From Bacillota bacterium (lineage in GTDB: Bacteria > Bacillota > Clostridia > Peptostreptococcales > Anaerovoracaceae), in NCBI GenBank assembly GCA_016293805.1, contig JAEDDI010000017.1, positions 1-37,837 of the forward strand: 37,837 nucleotides of DNA. Reading direction: 5' to 3'. Positions 7,412 through 16,376 of this stretch are shown in pieces. The position numbers and the translations under genes were made by a program. The notes under the pieces were generated by a model. The model ran no database searches and was not told the origin of the DNA. It saw only the letters and a program-made list of their open reading frames with translations. Position 1 is the stretch's first letter. Each line of letters opens with the position of its first letter.

Positions 7412-8328
7412 CACATTATTGCCTCTAGTATCGCTTCGAGCTGCTTCCTGCCGAAATGATATTTTTTCTCACAGAACTGGCATGTGAGCTCCGCCTGCCC
7501 GTCATCTTCTATTATCTCTTTAAGGTCGTGTACTCCAATTGCCATCAGAGCTTTCTCTATTCGCTCTTCGCTGCAGTCACATTTCCATTTAATCTCTCTT
7601 GTCTCCAGCTTGCACAGCTGATATTCCTCCGGCATCTTACCGAAAATCTCCTCCGCAAGAGCATCGGAAAGACCTGTTTCTGTCATTCCCGCATTAGCTT
7701 CAGTCACCTTTTCAATGACCGATGTGAGTGGGGGAAGGTCTCCCAGCATTGCCTCGAGAGCATCTATAGAAGCCTCTTCACATCCGGGAAGCATCTGAAT
7801 GAACATTCCTCCTGCCGCGGCAACGCTTCCATCCACATTCACCTTGACTCCAAGAGCTATTGAAGTGTTCTGCTGCTCTGAAATATAGTAGTAGGCTGTA
7901 AGATCATCGGCAATCTCGCCTGTAACAAAATCGATGGAGCCCGTATACGGTTCCTTGAGTCCTATGTCTTTGATTACAGTAAGCTGTCCTATTCCAAGGC
8001 TTCCGCCCACATCGAGCTTGCCGTACTCTGTAAGAGGAAGATCCACATCCGGGTTTGAAATATATCCCTTGACATTCCCGTTTGCATATGCTGTTGCAAG
8101 AATCTGCCCTGCAGGCCCGTCACCCTTGAAAGAAACCGTAAGCCTGTCTGTTTCATTCTTAAGTCCGATACCCATAAGACCTGCACCTATAAGGACTCTT
8201 CCAAGTCCTGCAGTTGCAAGAGGAGTTGTCCTGTGAATTTTCCTTGCCTCCTCTGCAACATCTGTGGCAATCGCAAGATATACTCTGTACGATCCGCTCT
8301 TGTCTATACCTGTATATACTTTTCCCAT
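7411..8328 (-). CDS. hslO: Redox-regulated molecular chaperone Hsp33
   Basis: Hsp33 is a cytosolic holdase chaperone switched on by oxidation and unfolding. The 305 residues cover the N-terminal domain (RKIHRTTPLATAGLGRVLIGAGLMG near 28-52), the central linker, and the C-terminal zinc switch with CDC (around 250) and CQFC (around 284). All four zinc-binding cysteines are present, so redox control should be intact. The ATG follows AGAGG with good spacing. It is the first gene of an operon with a clear promoter at 8360-8388 and leads DUF1934, the 31-residue peptide, DUF1846 and an AEC transporter. The grouping suggests an envelope or redox stress link, which is inference. Confidence 0.97.
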   Translation of the reverse strand: MGKVYTGIDKSGSYRVYLAIATDVAEEARKIHRTTPLATAGLGRVLIGAGLMGIGLKNETDRLTVSFKGDGPAGQILATAYANGNVKGYISNPDVDLPLTEYGKLDVGGSLGIGQLTVIKDIGLKEPYTGSIDFVTGEIADDLTAYYYISEQQNTSIALGVKVNVDGSVAAAGGMFIQMLPGCEEASIDALEAMLGDLPPLTSVIEKVTEANAGMTETGLSDALAEEIFGKMPEEYQLCKLETREIKWKCDCSEERIEKALMAIGVHDLKEIIEDDGQAELTCQFCEKKYHFGRKQLEAILEAIM

Positions 8329-8359
8329 TTCGTACCTCTATTTAAATATTCAACACCAA

Positions 8360-8388
8360 ATTATATCATATATCTGCCGCAATTTCAC
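8360..8388 (-). promoter_or_regulatory. Promoter of the hslO operon
   Basis: On the minus strand, GTGAAA (8388-8383, four of six consensus matches) is separated by 17 bases from a perfect TATAAT (8365-8360), with an extended TG just before the -10. It lies immediately after the MATE terminator and about 30 bases before the hslO start. Confidence 0.78.
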
Positions 8389-8398
8389 TTTCTTTATG

Positions 8399-8427
8399 AA
8401 CAATCCCGGCGTAAAACCGGGATTGTT
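8399..8427 (-). terminator. Terminator after the MATE transporter gene
   Basis: A perfect 11-base-pair stem, AACAATCCCGG with CCGGGATTGTT, around a seven-base loop begins right after the MATE stop codon. The downstream T-run is weak on either strand. The stability and position argue for termination, possibly helped by the weak T-rich flanks. Confidence 0.75.
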
Positions 8428-9783
8428 TCATATATTCTTCACTATATTATTCGCCCATTTGCCTGACCTTGCTCTGCATGTAAGTATGACCGCCTTTACA
8501 AGCTGTTCTGTACATATGAGAGCTACTACAATATATACCGGAAGTTCCCAGACAAGTGCTCCCAGAAATCCCAGCGGCACTCCTATGAGCCATACGGTGC
8601 CGACTTCCGATACTGCCGCAAACACTGTATCACCGCCGCCTCTGAGTACTCCTGTAACCATTGTTCCGTTGTACAGATTGACACACATTATTATTCCATA
8701 TACAATCAGAATTCTGACAGCATACATTCTGCCCTCGTCTGTAAAATCAAACAGTCCTGTCAGAGGACGTGCACATAGTATAAGCAGCAGTCCTGCCACA
8801 AGACCAACTGCAAATGCAAGCCTTGTGAATTTCTTCGCCTCAAGCTTAACCTCATCGACCCTGTCCTCTCCAAGCTTCGCGCCAAGAAGTATCAGCGCGG
8901 CATCTCCAAGGCTGAATCCGGCGAGTACAAACATATTCTCTATAGTATGACTGGCCTGTGCAGCCGCATATGCTGTCACACTGATATGCCCTATTGCGGA
9001 CATGTACATTGTCTGACCAAGTCCCCACAGAAACTCATTGGCCGTTGTAGGGAGTGACTTTCTGACAATTGCCAGTGATAGGCTTCTGTCCCCGCGAACA
9101 AACTCAGAGAACCTTCCTGATATTATATTCTTTTTCCCGAAAACAACGAAAAGTATAAGTGACATCTCAATCAGCCTTGCTAAAACTGTAGCAAGTGCCG
9201 CCCCTTCTGTTTCAAGGCGCGGAAGACCCAGTTTTCCGAATATGAGAATATAGTTGAGACAGGTGTTTGCAATAAGGGCTGTCACAGATATTGCAAGTGG
9301 CAGCTTCGGCTGCTGAGTTGCCCTCAGTGCCACAACAAACGGCTGTGTCACAGACAGCAAAATAAAACACGGCGACCCTATCCTCATATACTGGGCTCCA
9401 AGCTCAATTACTCTCTCATCCTCGGAGAATACCTTCATAATCTGCTCCGGAAAAAGGTTCGTTACAGTAAAAAAGACAAACCCCAATGCAAGGCTTACCT
9501 TCAGCACAAATCCTACAACCTTCCTGATATTCTCGAGAGAACCCGCACCCCAGAACTGTGCGTTAAACGCCGCAGCTCCTCCGTTGAAGCCAAACAGCAG
9601 CATCCAGTGGAGGAAAAACACCTGAATTCCGGCACCTACTGCAGCAAGTTCAACTTCTCCAAGCGAACCCACCATCAGATTATCTATAAGTGAAAGTGAA
9701 CTCCCAATAAGCGACTGCAGAGCAATCGGCATGGCAATGCTTATAACGTTTCTGTAAAAAACTCTGTTATCTATACGCTTCAT
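8428..9783 (-). CDS. MATE family efflux transporter
   Basis: A protein of about 451 residues with twelve predicted membrane spans in two related halves, as in MATE sodium- or proton-coupled drug and metabolite exporters. Recognisable segments are the N-terminal ISIAMPIALQSLIGSSLSLIDNLMVGSLG, the LRATQQPKLPLAISV motif near the middle of the first half, and GVLRGGGDTVFAA in the second half. The substrate is not predictable. I chose the ATG at 9781-9783, overlapping the stop of the deaminase gene as TGATG, with GGAGG ahead of it; the TTG one codon earlier is less likely. It is the last gene of the yhbY-truA-deaminase-MATE operon. Confidence 0.95.
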   Translation of the reverse strand: MKRIDNRVFYRNVISIAMPIALQSLIGSSLSLIDNLMVGSLGEVELAAVGAGIQVFFLHWMLLFGFNGGAAAFNAQFWGAGSLENIRKVVGFVLKVSLALGFVFFTVTNLFPEQIMKVFSEDERVIELGAQYMRIGSPCFILLSVTQPFVVALRATQQPKLPLAISVTALIANTCLNYILIFGKLGLPRLETEGAALATVLARLIEMSLILFVVFGKKNIISGRFSEFVRGDRSLSLAIVRKSLPTTANEFLWGLGQTMYMSAIGHISVTAYAAAQASHTIENMFVLAGFSLGDAALILLGAKLGEDRVDEVKLEAKKFTRLAFAVGLVAGLLLILCARPLTGLFDFTDEGRMYAVRILIVYGIIMCVNLYNGTMVTGVLRGGGDTVFAAVSEVGTVWLIGVPLGFLGALVWELPVYIVVALICTEQLVKAVILTCRARSGKWANNIVKNI

Positions 9784-10232
9784 CAATCCTCCAGCATTAC
9801 TATTCTAAGACCTGCCTCTTCAAGTATTTCAACGGCCAGCTCATCCGGATATCCTTCTTTGACAACTATACGTGTAATGCCTGCATTTATTATCATCTTG
9901 GCACAGACAACACATGGCTGATGCGTAACATAGATTGTACTTCCCTCTATACTCACCCCTAGTGTTGCCGCCTGTATTATTGCATTCTGTTCAGCATGAA
10001 CAGCCCTGCAGAGTTCGTGACGCTGTCCGGAAGGAACTCCAAGCTGCTGTCTCATGCAGCCTCCCTTTTCCTCGCAGTGTTCAACTCTTCTTGGCGCCCC
10101 GTTATATCCTGTTGCAACTATATGTTTATCCTTAACTATAACCGCTCCCACGCTTCTTCTGAGGCATGTTGAACGTCTGGCAGTAAGTTCTGCCATCTCC
10201 ATGAAATAATGATCCCAGCTAGGTCTTTCCAT
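9783..10232 (-). CDS. dCMP deaminase family protein (ComEB-like)
   Basis: A 149-residue zinc-dependent deaminase. The zinc and catalytic motifs are present: HAEQNAI (His ligand and proton-shuttling Glu) near residues 79-85 and PCVVCAKM (two Cys ligands) near 106-113. An additional CEEKGGCMRQ segment with Cys and His residues matches the second metal site of dCMP deaminases. The likely reaction is deamination of dCMP to dUMP for dTTP synthesis. ComEB homologues in Firmicutes belong to the same family. The ATG has AAAGGAT upstream. It starts 18 bases after truA and its stop overlaps the MATE start. Confidence 0.92.
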   Translation of the reverse strand: MERPSWDHYFMEMAELTARRSTCLRRSVGAVIVKDKHIVATGYNGAPRRVEHCEEKGGCMRQQLGVPSGQRHELCRAVHAEQNAIIQAATLGVSIEGSTIYVTHQPCVVCAKMIINAGITRIVVKEGYPDELAVEILEEAGLRIVMLED

Positions 10233-10250
10233 AATACTATCCTTTCCTGT

Positions 10251-11015
10251 CTAATAATACACTTTTGCGAGATACAGTCCCTGAGGAGGAGCTGTAGGTC
10301 CCGCCTTGGTTCTGTCTCTTCCCTCAATTATCTCCTTTATATATTCCGGGGCTATTCTTCCTCTTCCTGCTTCAGCAAGAGTTCCCGCAATAATTCTTAC
10401 CATGTTGTAGAGAAAACCGTCACCTTCGATGTGAATCTCAATATCATCACCTGCGACAATCACATCAAGTCCAAAGACTGTTCTGACTGTAGATTCCCTC
10501 TCCTGTCCTCCTGCAGCCTGAAAGCATGCAAAATCATGTGTTCCTATTATGTACTGTGCCGCATTCCTCATCGCATCCGTATCCAGTTTCTCGCTTATGC
10601 GCCAGCATCTGTCTCTGCCGAACACATCGGATTCTCTGCTGTTTCTGATTCTGTATATGTATTTCTTGCCTCTGCAGCTGAATCTGGCATGAAATCCATC
10701 CGCTGCCTCAACAGCAGACACAATGCGGATATCTCCGTCTCTGCTGCTGTTTCTTCCTCCGCTCAGAAGGTTGTTGGCAGCAGGAGGGATATTCTCTGCA
10801 GGTATTGAAAAATCACCTCTAAGCGTAGCCTTCTGGTCAAGAGCATGAACACCGGCATCAGTTCTGCTTGTTCCTTCAATTGTTATTTCCTGTGCACACA
10901 GTATAGAAAGAACTCTTTCGAGTTCTCCCTGACATGTCCTTGTCCCCGGCTGCCTCTGCCATCCGTGGAAATGGGTCCCGTCATATTCTATTGTAAGAAG
11001 AATATTTCGCTTCAT
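10251..11015 (-). CDS. truA: tRNA pseudouridine(38-40) synthase
   Basis: TruA converts uridines 38-40 in the tRNA anticodon stem-loop to pseudouridine. The protein shows the family opening LTIEYDGTHFHGWQRQPG and the catalytic motif TSRTDAGVHA near residues 49-58, where the Asp is the nucleophile. The C-terminal half has FLYNMVRIIAGTL. Length (254) is typical. The ATG has AAGGA upstream and follows the yhbY stop by two bases. Confidence 0.97.
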   Translation of the reverse strand: MKRNILLTIEYDGTHFHGWQRQPGTRTCQGELERVLSILCAQEITIEGTSRTDAGVHALDQKATLRGDFSIPAENIPPAANNLLSGGRNSSRDGDIRIVSAVEAADGFHARFSCRGKKYIYRIRNSRESDVFGRDRCWRISEKLDTDAMRNAAQYIIGTHDFACFQAAGGQERESTVRTVFGLDVIVAGDDIEIHIEGDGFLYNMVRIIAGTLAEAGRGRIAPEYIKEIIEGRDRTKAGPTAPPQGLYLAKVYY

Positions 11016-11017
11016 CT

Positions 11018-11314
11018 CTATTTCCTTGGCAGAACTATCTGCCTGTAATCCTTAGACTCTCTGTAAAGCACGAACTTCCTGCCTATTGCCTGGACAAATT
11101 CAGCTCCCAGTTTTTCTGCCACTTCATTGGCTGTTTCCTTTGGGTCAAGCAGGCAGCTTTCCTGAATCTTAATCTTTACCAGTTCCCTGTGCTCAAGACA
11201 TGTGTCTATCTCGTTCAATATATTGTCTGTCAGGTCATTCTTGCCTATATACACCAGAGGATCCAGCTGATGTGCAAGACTCCTGAGATAGCTTCTCTGT
11301 TTACTTGTTATCAT
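11018..11314 (-). CDS. YhbY family RNA-binding (CRM domain) protein
   Basis: A 98-residue protein covering a single CRM domain, related to E. coli YhbY and B. subtilis YqeI, which associate with the large ribosomal subunit precursor. Key features are LRSLAHQLDPLVYIGKNDLT at the start, the basic HRELVKIKI strand and the GRKFVLYR stretch near the end, corresponding to the family's G-x-x-x-VLYR signature. It is first in an operon with truA, so both act on RNA. The ATG has only a weak upstream purine run. A TATAAA hexamer about 50 bases upstream could be its promoter; I see no convincing -35. Confidence 0.93.
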   Translation of the reverse strand: MITSKQRSYLRSLAHQLDPLVYIGKNDLTDNILNEIDTCLEHRELVKIKIQESCLLDPKETANEVAEKLGAEFVQAIGRKFVLYRESKDYRQIVLPRK

Positions 11315-11459
11315 TTGTTTCTTGTATGATGTTTATAGATGCGAAAACACCATATTTCCTTTCTTTTTATATCGTGGTTTAATACATTCAGATACTGTGG
11401 ACTTTTAATTTGTTCTTGTAGCTTTGACTACTCAATAGGAGTGTATTGCCGCTACTTTT

Positions 11460-11852
11460 TTATGTTACCTTACTTTCTTTATCTATTTGCTTTTCAACAA
11501 AAAGAACTGTAGAAATTTCAACAACAAGAACAATGCATATGATAAGTTTAGTAGATAAACTCCAATCTAAAAAATTTGTTACATAACCTACAACAATTAT
11601 GAATAAAGTAGGTCCACTTATGCTGATTCTGGTTACTAGTGTATTTGCTTTTATACGATGATAATCACTTTCTTCTTTAACCAATACTTTCTCCATCATT
11701 ACCATAATAAAAGCTGCTAAGAAAAAGACAAATCCTCCTCCAATTGCCATGCGCATAGGAATGCATTTATCATTTATAATCAGTAAAACAACAATTAAAA
11801 TAATAGGGTTAATTATAGCTAGTATACAAAGCTGCTTTTCTTTATTTGTCAT
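11460..11852 (-). CDS. Small integral membrane protein of unknown function
   Basis: A 130-residue protein with four hydrophobic segments (about 8-27, 33-52, 73-94 and 99-119) and short charged ends. I do not recognise its family. The ATG follows AGGAG with good spacing. Composition is clearly different from the neighbours: rich in A and T, with many ATA, AAA and TTA codons, which suggests recent acquisition or a different origin. The 145 bases downstream, before yhbY, are also AT-rich and hold nothing I can name. No toxin, immunity or transporter signature is visible. Confidence 0.65.
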   Translation of the reverse strand: MTNKEKQLCILAIINPIILIVVLLIINDKCIPMRMAIGGGFVFFLAAFIMVMMEKVLVKEESDYHRIKANTLVTRISISGPTLFIIVVGYVTNFLDWSLSTKLIICIVLVVEISTVLFVEKQIDKESKVT

Positions 11853-11890
11853 ATTTAGCTCCTGTTTCTATACAATCGGTTCTTTTCATA

Positions 11891-12568
11891 TTACCATCCG
11901 GCAGGCCATATTACAAGAATATATATGACTGCAGATGCCGATATATAAGGGCCCAGCGGCTGATAATCTTTCATGCTGATTTTCTTCCATAATATGAGCA
12001 GTGAAAAAGCCATCGCGCTGAGAATCGATGCCCCTATTATACATATGACTGTGCCATGAAATCCCAGAACAAATCCCAGCGATGCCATCAGTTTTACATC
12101 TCCTGTGCCCAGGGTGTCCTTCTTTGAAACAAATCTTCCTGCAGCTGCAGCCGCAAGCATCACAAGTCCGCCTGCAAGAGCTCCGTAAAGCATATCTAAA
12201 GGACTTTCATGGTAATTGATAAAACCAATGGAGCACAGCGCCGCCATAACGCACAGCTGGTCGGGAACTATCATGTACTTTGCATCCGCTATGGATATGA
12301 GGATCAGAAACCAAATAAGGAGTATGGCTGCGGCAGCGTACATGGGATCAGATGCCCCCAGATAAACACCGCATGCAACAAGAAGACATGAGAATATAAC
12401 TTTCCACGGAGTCGAGTTAATTCTCTGCCTCATAAGCAGATCCTCCTTCGGAACCTCTCCATAGTCACACAGCCAGGATGCCGGCAGTCTGTTAAATACA
12501 TAAACCGCTCCGTTTCCCAGCAGTACTCCAAGTACTGTAAATGCTCCAATCCATATAATCTTAAACAT
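11891..12568 (-). CDS. Prepilin peptidase (A24 family)
   Basis: An aspartic membrane protease of the TadV/PilD type, about 225 residues with several membrane spans. Both catalytic aspartates are visible: ADAKYMIVPD (Asp near residue 95) and GTGDVKL (Asp near 157). The usual zinc-binding CxxC pairs of the bifunctional PilD N-terminal domain are missing, so methylation is doubtful. It would cleave the leader peptides of type IV or Tad pilins, but no pilus gene is nearby. I prefer the ATG at 12566-12568, where the hydrophobic N-terminus begins, although the GGGGGG run lies 13 bases upstream. An in-frame ATG at 12610 has no ribosome site. It lies just downstream of the purL terminator. Confidence 0.87.
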   Translation of the reverse strand: MFKIIWIGAFTVLGVLLGNGAVYVFNRLPASWLCDYGEVPKEDLLMRQRINSTPWKVIFSCLLVACGVYLGASDPMYAAAAILLIWFLILISIADAKYMIVPDQLCVMAALCSIGFINYHESPLDMLYGALAGGLVMLAAAAAGRFVSKKDTLGTGDVKLMASLGFVLGFHGTVICIIGASILSAMAFSLLILWKKISMKDYQPLGPYISASAVIYILVIWPAGW

Positions 12569-12649
12569 TGACTGATGTATACCCCCCTTAAGATACCTTC
12601 CATTATACATGCAGCCGTGCTCACATTCAACGAAATTCCATATATTTAC

Positions 12650-12671
12650 AAAAGGCTGCCATTCGGCAGCC
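12650..12671 (-). terminator. Intrinsic terminator at the end of the purine operon
   Basis: GGCTGCC pairs with GGCAGCC around a four-base loop (12654-12671). On the minus strand TTTTGT follows directly. It lies 17 bases after the purL stop and ends the purE-to-purL transcript. Confidence 0.88.
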
Positions 12672-12688
12672 CTTGATAAGCTCTTATT

Positions 12689-15600
12689 CTACCTGAAGTA
12701 TTCAACAGCTGATGCAAACATCTTCATATCGAATTCACCGGGAACATTCTTGTAAAGGCCTTTTCCGATTCTTTCGGAATGTCCCATTTTTCCGAGCACT
12801 CTGCCGTCAGGTGAGCAGATTCCTTCAACAGCCCACGCTGAACCGTTTGGATTGAACTGAATATCATCTGTTGCATTTCCTTCAAGGTCAACGTACTGCG
12901 TGATAATCTGTCCCTTCGCTGCAAGATCTGCAATAAGCTCTTCGCCGGCAAGGAACTTTCCTTCCCCATGCGAAATAGGTACAGTGTATATCTCTCCCGG
13001 CTTTGTATTCATAAGCCAAGGTGAATTATTTGATGCAATTCTTGTTCTTACAAGTTTTGACTGATGTCTTCCTATATTGTTGAATGTAAGGGTAGGACAT
13101 GTCTCGTCTGTATCAATAATTCTGCCGTAAGGAACAAGACCAAGTTTTATAAGAGCCTGAAATCCGTTGCAGATTCCTGCCATCAAGCCGTCTCTTTCTT
13201 CAAGAAGCTCTGTTACAGCCTCCTTTACCTCGGCATTTCTGAAAAATGCTGTAATGAATTTTCCGGAACCATCAGGTTCATCTCCTCCCGAGAAACCTCC
13301 CGGTATAAATATCATCTGGCTGTTCTTCACCTTATCCGCAAATATCTCAACAGACCTTGCAATATGTCCTGCAGTCAGGTTGTTTACCACAAATATTTCA
13401 GTCTCTGCTCCTGCTCCTTCGAAGGCTTTTGCAGTTTCATACTCGCAGTTTGTTCCCGGGAATACCGGAATCAGAACCTTAGGTCTGGCTGTCTTTACAG
13501 ATGCGCCAAATTCCCTGTCTGCCGCATATGATATATTCTCAATCTTTTTTCCTTCAGAAGGTATATTGCATGCATATACTGATTCAAGCTTGTCCTCATA
13601 GATTTTTTCAAGCTCTTCCATGTCAACAGTCTCATCACCTCTTGAAAGAACATAATCTTCTGTTGTATATCCAAGGAGAACGGCATCCTCTATTTCTTTT
13701 TCTGCTTCTACAACAAATGCTCCATAATTATATCCAAAGATATCTCCCATAAGTGAATCGCTGCTGAATGCGAAACCTATGCGGTTTCCGATTGCCATCT
13801 TGAGCACTGCTTCTGCAACGCCTCCAAATCCCGGAGTATATGCGGCATATATATTGCCGTTTCTCATTTCTTCAGTAAGTCTGCCGAAATGATCCGCAAG
13901 TTTCTTTCCATCAGGGAGTCCGTTTTCATTAAGTTCAGGAAGCATAAGATATACCGGATGACCTGCGCCCTTGAATTCCGGTGATACTATATTATCGATC
14001 TCATCTGTTGTTACCGCAAATGAAATAAGTGTAGGCGGTACATGAATATTCTCAAAGGTTCCGCTCATCGAGTCCTTTCCGCCGATTGAACCGATTTCCA
14101 TATCAAGCTGGGCCTCAAGAGCTCCAAGAAGTGACGCAAACGGTACTCCCCATTTTTCAGGATCTTTTCCCAGTTTTTCAAAGTATTCCTGGAATGAAAG
14201 ATATACGTCTTTAAATTCTGCGCCTGAAGCTATCATCTTGGACACCGATTCAACTACTGCAAGATATGCTCCATGATACGGGCTTTTTTCTGCAATATAC
14301 GGATTGTACCCATATGCCATAAGGCTTACTGTCCCTGTATCCTTCTTCTCTACCGAGATTTTGTTCACCATTGCCTGTATAGGCGTTCTCTGGTATTTTC
14401 CGCCAAACGGCATTAGAACTGTCCCGGCTCCGATTGTCGAGTCAAATCTTTCTGAAAGTCCTCTCTGCGAGCATACATTTAAATCTCCTGCAAGTTCTCT
14501 CATGTTGTCTGTAAAATCACTTCCATATTCCTTTGAATAATCCTCAGGCTTTGACACTGCTACATCAACATGCTTTTCAGCTCCGTTTGAATCAAGAAAC
14601 TCTCTTGAAATATCCACTATTTTTCTGCCGTTCCAGTTGAGAACAAGTCTCGGTTCTTCTGTAACCTCTGCGACTATTGTCGATTCGAGATTCTCTTCTT
14701 CGGCAAGTCTTCTGAATTCTTCTGCATCATCAGAAGCAACAACAACTGCCATTCTTTCCTGTGATTCCGAGATTGCAAGTTCAGTTCCGTCAAGTCCGTC
14801 ATACTTTTTCGGAACCTTGTTAAGATCTATGTTAAGTCCGTCTGCAAGTTCACCTATGGCAACTGAAACTCCGCCTGCCCCAAAATCGTTACATCTCTTA
14901 ATCAGTTTCGAAGCTTTAGGGTTCCTGAACAGTCGCTGAAGTTTTCTTTCTTCAGGTGCATTACCCTTCTGAACTTCAGCCCCACATGTTTCAAGCGATT
15001 CCACACTGTGAGATTTCGATGAACCTGTTGCTCCGCCGCATCCGTCTCTTCCTGTTTTTCCTCCAAGAAGTATCACTTTGTCTGTAGGAGCAGGGACTTC
15101 TCTTCTAACATTTTCAGCAGGAGCAGCAGCTATTACCGCACCCACCTCCATTCTTTTTGCGACATATCCCGGATGATAAATTTCTTCTACCTGCCCTGTT
15201 GCAAGCCCTATCTGGTTTCCATATGATGAATACCCCTGGGCAGCAGTTGTGACAAGTGTCCTCTGAGGAAGCTTGCCCGGTATTGTTTCGCTGACCGGAA
15301 CAAGCGGATCTCCTGCTCCTGTCACGCGCATAGCCGAGTACACATAGCTTCTTCCTGAAAGCGGATCCCTGATTGCTCCTCCGATACATGTTGCAGCTCC
15401 TCCGAAAGGTTCGATTTCTGTAGGATGATTGTGGGTCTCGTTCTTGAAAAGAAGAAGCCAGTCTTCCATCTTTCCGTCGATTTCAACCTTGATCTTTACT
15501 GTACATGCGTTGATTTCCTCCGATTCATCCAGCTTGTCTAGTTTCCCCTCTTTCTTGAGGTACTTGACTGCAATTGTTCCAAGATCCATAAGGTTTACAG

Positions 15601-16375
15601 GTTTTGTCCTGTTAACTGCTTCTCTTGTGCTGATGTATCTGTCATATGCCTTCTGAAGCATTTCATCTTCAAACTGCACATTGTCTATGATTGTATTAAA
15701 TGTTGTATGCCTGCAGTGATCCGACCAGTATGTGTCGATCATTTTAATCTCTGTTATTGTAGGATTTCTGTCTTCACTTCTGAAGTACTCCTGGCAGAAT
15801 TTAATGTCCCCAAAATCCATGGCAAGTCCTCTTGCCGCTATAAACGCGGCAAGCTGCTCATCATCAAATCCGATAAAACCTTCTACCGTTTCAACTTCTT
15901 CAGGTATTTCATACTCTACGCTAAGCGTCTGAGGAATATCCATCGATGCTTCTCTTGCCTCAACCGCATTGATGACATACTTTTTGATTTCAGCAAGCTC
16001 CTCTTCAGTCACATCACCGTAAAGAGCATATACCTTTGCAGTTTTAACAAGAGGTCTTTCACCCTTTGATATAATCTGAATACATTCAGCTGCAGAAGAT
16101 GCTCTCTGGTCAAACTGGCCCGGAAGATATTCCACAGCAAAACATATATCGCTTTCAGGAAGTTCAGTTGTTACTGTATCAAGCTGAGGCTCTGAGAAAA
16201 CAGTTTTAACTGAATAGTTAAAAAGTTCCTCAGTCATGTTTTCAACATCGTATCTGTTGAAAAGTCTTACCTTCTCTACGCTCCCGATCTGAAGAAGTTC
16301 TCTGATATCGTTTTTAAGCCCTCTCGCCTCATTATCAAGACCTTCTTTTTTTTCAACAAAAATTCTAAAAACCAT
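12689..16375 (-). CDS. purL: Phosphoribosylformylglycinamidine synthase, single-chain
   Basis: This enzyme makes FGAM from FGAR, glutamine and ATP, the fourth step of purine synthesis. All parts are fused in 1228 residues: a PurS-like N-terminal region, the ATP-binding synthase core (SDHCRHTTFNT near 221-231, HNHPTEIEPFGGAATCIGG near 306-324, the KCNDFGAGGVSV-like RCNDFGAGGVSV, and the SIGGKDSMSGTF segment) and a C-terminal glutaminase. The glutaminase has PGTNCE, the nucleophile in GICNGFQALI and the HGEGKF histidine, so it appears intact. The form resembles the clostridial clade rather than the split PurS/PurQ/PurL of Bacillus. The ATG follows AAGGAGAT and lies two bases after purD. It is the last gene of the operon. 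Confidence 0.97.
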   Translation of the reverse strand: MVFRIFVEKKEGLDNEARGLKNDIRELLQIGSVEKVRLFNRYDVENMTEELFNYSVKTVFSEPQLDTVTTELPESDICFAVEYLPGQFDQRASSAAECIQIISKGERPLVKTAKVYALYGDVTEEELAEIKKYVINAVEAREASMDIPQTLSVEYEIPEEVETVEGFIGFDDEQLAAFIAARGLAMDFGDIKFCQEYFRSEDRNPTITEIKMIDTYWSDHCRHTTFNTIIDNVQFEDEMLQKAYDRYISTREAVNRTKPVNLMDLGTIAVKYLKKEGKLDKLDESEEINACTVKIKVEIDGKMEDWLLLFKNETHNHPTEIEPFGGAATCIGGAIRDPLSGRSYVYSAMRVTGAGDPLVPVSETIPGKLPQRTLVTTAAQGYSSYGNQIGLATGQVEEIYHPGYVAKRMEVGAVIAAAPAENVRREVPAPTDKVILLGGKTGRDGCGGATGSSKSHSVESLETCGAEVQKGNAPEERKLQRLFRNPKASKLIKRCNDFGAGGVSVAIGELADGLNIDLNKVPKKYDGLDGTELAISESQERMAVVVASDDAEEFRRLAEEENLESTIVAEVTEEPRLVLNWNGRKIVDISREFLDSNGAEKHVDVAVSKPEDYSKEYGSDFTDNMRELAGDLNVCSQRGLSERFDSTIGAGTVLMPFGGKYQRTPIQAMVNKISVEKKDTGTVSLMAYGYNPYIAEKSPYHGAYLAVVESVSKMIASGAEFKDVYLSFQEYFEKLGKDPEKWGVPFASLLGALEAQLDMEIGSIGGKDSMSGTFENIHVPPTLISFAVTTDEIDNIVSPEFKGAGHPVYLMLPELNENGLPDGKKLADHFGRLTEEMRNGNIYAAYTPGFGGVAEAVLKMAIGNRIGFAFSSDSLMGDIFGYNYGAFVVEAEKEIEDAVLLGYTTEDYVLSRGDETVDMEELEKIYEDKLESVYACNIPSEGKKIENISYAADREFGASVKTARPKVLIPVFPGTNCEYETAKAFEGAGAETEIFVVNNLTAGHIARSVEIFADKVKNSQMIFIPGGFSGGDEPDGSGKFITAFFRNAEVKEAVTELLEERDGLMAGICNGFQALIKLGLVPYGRIIDTDETCPTLTFNNIGRHQSKLVRTRIASNNSPWLMNTKPGEIYTVPISHGEGKFLAGEELIADLAAKGQIITQYVDLEGNATDDIQFNPNGSAWAVEGICSPDGRVLGKMGHSERIGKGLYKNVPGEFDMKMFASAVEYFR

Positions 16376-16376
16376 A

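Noticed and set aside
8264..8950. A 228-codon plus-strand frame spanning the hslO start and MATE end
   Set aside because: It crosses a terminator and a promoter that serve minus-strand genes, starts without a ribosome site and has no recognised motifs.
11315..11459. Possible transposase or insertion-sequence remnant beside the orphan membrane gene
   Set aside because: The AT-rich stretch has no terminal repeats, target duplication or recognisable transposase residues. Only composition hints at transfer.
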